A stretch of 64,000 bases of DNA from Ignelater luminosus (taxonomy: Eukaryota; Arthropoda; Insecta; Coleoptera; Elateridae), in NCBI GenBank assembly GCA_011009095.1, contig VTPC01005541.1, positions 21,839-85,838 of the forward strand. The letters are read 5' to 3'. The notes beneath the pieces were generated by a model. That model worked only from the letters and a program-made list of their open reading frames with translations. It was not told the origin of the DNA and searched no databases. The position numbers and the translations under genes are program-made. Position 1 is the stretch's first letter. Each line of letters starts with the position of its first letter. This document shows positions 61,601-64,000 of this stretch, piece after piece.

Positions 61601-63852
61601 GAAAAAGAAATGTTGAAAAATTTTTAAAATACGTAGAACAAATTATTTAAGTACAACATGCGTGAAGAAATCTAAACGTATTAAGAAGGTACGCTTGAAA
61701 AGCGTGCTAGTGCTATTTCGATATATTATTAACTAACAAGACATAACAGTGCAGAGTAGCCAACTAAAATAGATGTAGAAATACACGTGGCAAAATAAAG
61801 TGAACCAAGCTCATACGGTACAAACAATGCAAAATGCTATGTTTGCTCTAATATTTTTGGAACAAAACACAAATTACAAAATGAAAGAAAATACTTAATA
61901 AACCTTTAATAAAGAACTATAAAGTTGTTAAAGCTGAGCAAAGACTAAAACAAGCATATTTTAACTTAATTATAAGAACCTTCTCAGGTTAATGAATTAA
62001 GTCTGAACAGTTTTGGTTCCAACATTCCTTACCTTCGCCTACATAAAAGTCCGTCATCTAGAAGTATTAACGCCTCGAATGAAATTTAAATTGTTTTCGC
62101 TCAAATATTATTTATGTCTTTAGTCTCTTTGAAATCCCAAGTCTAATAAATTTTATTTAACTAGAAATCAGAAAACCCTATTTGAAATCTTTAGATTTAC
62201 GAAAGTAATAAAAGTTTAAAAAGACTTGAGGATTTAACATGAAACATTTTACATGAAAAAAATTCGATCTAAAAACAAAGCTTATATAGCCTTTTGGCAG
62301 ATTTTCCAGAAATAAAAATTTAGTTTATTACTGTATAAACATAAATTAAAAATAGTTCAAGCAACTGGTCTAAATCCGATATCCTGGAAAATTTTCGGTA
62401 ATATTTTGATTCATTGTAATTTTATTTCCAACCGGAAGCAAAATAACTAATTCCGTTTTATTTTATACAAATAAACTTATTTTATTACGAAATAATCAAA
62501 TTTTAGATTTCCTGAAATTATAATTTAGAATTCCGCTTTTAAAAGAAATCTTTTAAAATTATATTTTATAGTTTGTTGTTATATCAACATTTATAAACAA
62601 TTATGGTTGAACGGACCAAGAAAAATTTATTATTACGCATTGTTGACTCAACGTATTACTCATAGTCTGCAACTATCCAGTAACGAATTTCTAAAAAATC
62701 CAGGCCCGTATCCAAAACGGCTCTAAACTCGAACTTTGTACTTATTGAAGAGGTCAAAAAACCGGCCGATATGTCGTTGTCGTCTAAAAAAAGAGGTGAA
62801 CGACTTTTTAAATTTCGGAAATGTATATATTTTTAGGTGGGATTTTCTTTTTTTGAAAAATACCGGAAGAAGGGAAAAGTTTGATAGTTTAGTGTATAGT
62901 AAAAAAGATTGGCAAACGCAAAACTTAAATCTGCTGAATGATTTTATAAATTTTAAAGTCAATAACCTTTTCTATAAAATACTGATTTGGTTATTTTGAG
63001 AAAAAGAGTTTTTCTCCTTCTAGGTTTCAAATTTAATTTCCGTTAAGTCTTTACCGTTTAAAAGTTGTAGTGACAGAAGATCCTTTTTTTAGAAATTAAA
63101 ATAATTTTTCAAGATTAAACTAAACCTAAAATAATTTATCTTAACAATCATTTATAATTTGGATTTTAGAACTGACTGTGAGAGACTTTGACATAAATCT
63201 GCGTTTTTCTAACCTCAAACAAATCAGTGCCAAAATCTAGGATCTACACTTTTAAGATAGATTTGGATTTTACGCATCTTGCAAAATTTCTATTTTCTTA
63301 TGATTGACACACATTTTTAAAAAAAGCAAGAAATGAGAATTTCTAAATTTTCTAAAGCTAGCCAGAAAGTTTAATTTTACTCGTGACTCAATTTCAGTTT
63401 TTGTGACTAAATGATTGTTACATATTACACCTATTTCTGTGAATCATTGGAATATTTTTATTATTATTTATTTTTATACTTAACACATAGTTTTCTCTAT
63501 TATTTAGGTCAATATAAAGAATGTTAAACACTATACATATTAAGTGTGTAAGTTAAATCGAGCAACACATAATAAAAATCCAAAAAGATTGCAATTTTTC
63601 TTTGATTCTGGGCACATTTTCAAATCTATTCTTAACCGAAGCTTTGGCACAAATACTGTTACAAAATTATATTCAAACCCACAGAAATATGCACTATTTT
63701 AATGTATAACAATAATAATTCCTTATCAAATGCGACGCGTACTTGGCGCAATTCGTGTTTAAATATATCGAGATTTCTTCCGGCCCGAGCGTTACTTGAT
63801 TCAAGATTATTCTTTTAAAACTAGAGAAATCACGCCAAAAACCTTTACTTAC
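55609..63852. other. 5' part of the long intron
   Basis: No gene supported. A 30-bp-scale purine-rich stretch (60950-61140) gives an open Lys/Glu/Arg frame, and frames at 59.3-59.8, 61.0 and 62.7-63.0 kb have no recognisable domain. Confidence 0.4.
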
Positions 63853-63872
63853 CTCCAAGGTGCTTCTGCCAT
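63853..63872 (-). CDS. Candidate first coding exon (MAEAPW-R) of the scaffold gene
   Basis: On the minus strand an ATG in good context (A at -3, G at +4) with an in-frame TAA just upstream opens MAEAPW. It ends AG before a strong GTAAGT donor, phase 2. The exon at 16840-16909 starts with one base (A) that completes an AGA codon, so a direct splice gives MAEAPWRQAAAPPPPPG in frame, and the whole gene then totals a multiple of three. The link across about 47 kb is inference. PDZ-encoding exons could lie between, including in the 400-base gap, or this exon could belong to another minus-strand gene. Confidence 0.5.
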
Positions 63873-64000
63873 TTTTTATTTCAATTCTAAACTATAAAAT
63901 CCCTCTTTCAAAAATTACAAGAACAACTAAAAACTAATAAAAAATAAAACTTAAGCGCAAGTTCGCGAGTGCGACGCAGACGCCGCTCTGGGCCCGCACT
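63873..64000 (-). promoter_or_regulatory. 5' UTR and CpG-rich promoter edge
   Basis: Upstream of the MAEAPW start the minus strand is AT-rich leader, then turns sharply GC- and CpG-rich from about 63953 to the window edge (several GCG/CGC steps). In this AT-rich genome that looks like a promoter or first-exon edge. No TATA box is visible and the start site is not fixed; the promoter probably continues outside the window. Confidence 0.4.

Overview
The window is AT-rich eukaryotic DNA that looks like an insect, possibly a beetle. The evidence is short GT-AG introns (several of 55-80 nt), a Zasp/synaptopodin-like muscle scaffold gene, a TATA-driven gene for a small secreted protein, and a DD41D mariner plus decayed LINE fragments. 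The order is my inference. About 15% of the window is coding. There are no rRNA, tRNA, CRISPR or bacterial-type features. A 400-base run of N (22267-22666) is an assembly gap.

The dominant gene lies on the minus strand. Nine exons can be joined in phase: 63853-63872 (MAEAPWR start), 16840-16909, 14452-16077, 14158-14396, 13992-14078, 13570-13701, 13349-13417, 13157-13288 and 9242-12798. With one excess base removed from an A7 run at 14751-14757, the lengths sum to 5931 nt, or 1976 codons plus a stop. The protein is a long, mostly disordered scaffold, rich in Pro, Gln, Tyr and acidic residues, with repeated SxxFKxLQ motifs. It resembles the insect Zasp66/CG1674 (PDLIM/synaptopodin-like) Z-disc proteins. 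No PDZ domain is visible. The proposed first intron is about 47 kb.

Two other genes sit inside that intron. At 17294-18197 (+) is a two-exon gene for a secreted protein whose C-terminal third is about half histidine, with its own TATA box and poly(A) signal. At 44784-48332 (-) is a two-exon gene for a proline-rich, probably actin-associated protein of 588 residues, with two Ena/VASP-type polyproline ligands.

The remaining sequence is intron or intergenic DNA holding mobile-element remains: a GGACRTCC-type minisatellite (2.5-2.9 kb), a LINE reverse-transcriptase relic (23.0 kb), diverged dispersed repeats (28.0-29.3 kb), an 855-bp element with long terminal inverted repeats (30.3-31.1 kb), a 1002-bp internally deleted DD41D mariner with perfect 33-bp termini (32.8-33.8 kb), a frameshifted LINE (39.4-40.9 kb), another decayed RT (52.9 kb) and a GAGCAC hexamer array (55.6 kb).

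No wholly new system is evident. The best leads are the phase-compatible duplicated exon cluster, the tryptophan/acidic repeat array in the large scaffold, the single-base frame break, and the histidine-rich nested gene.
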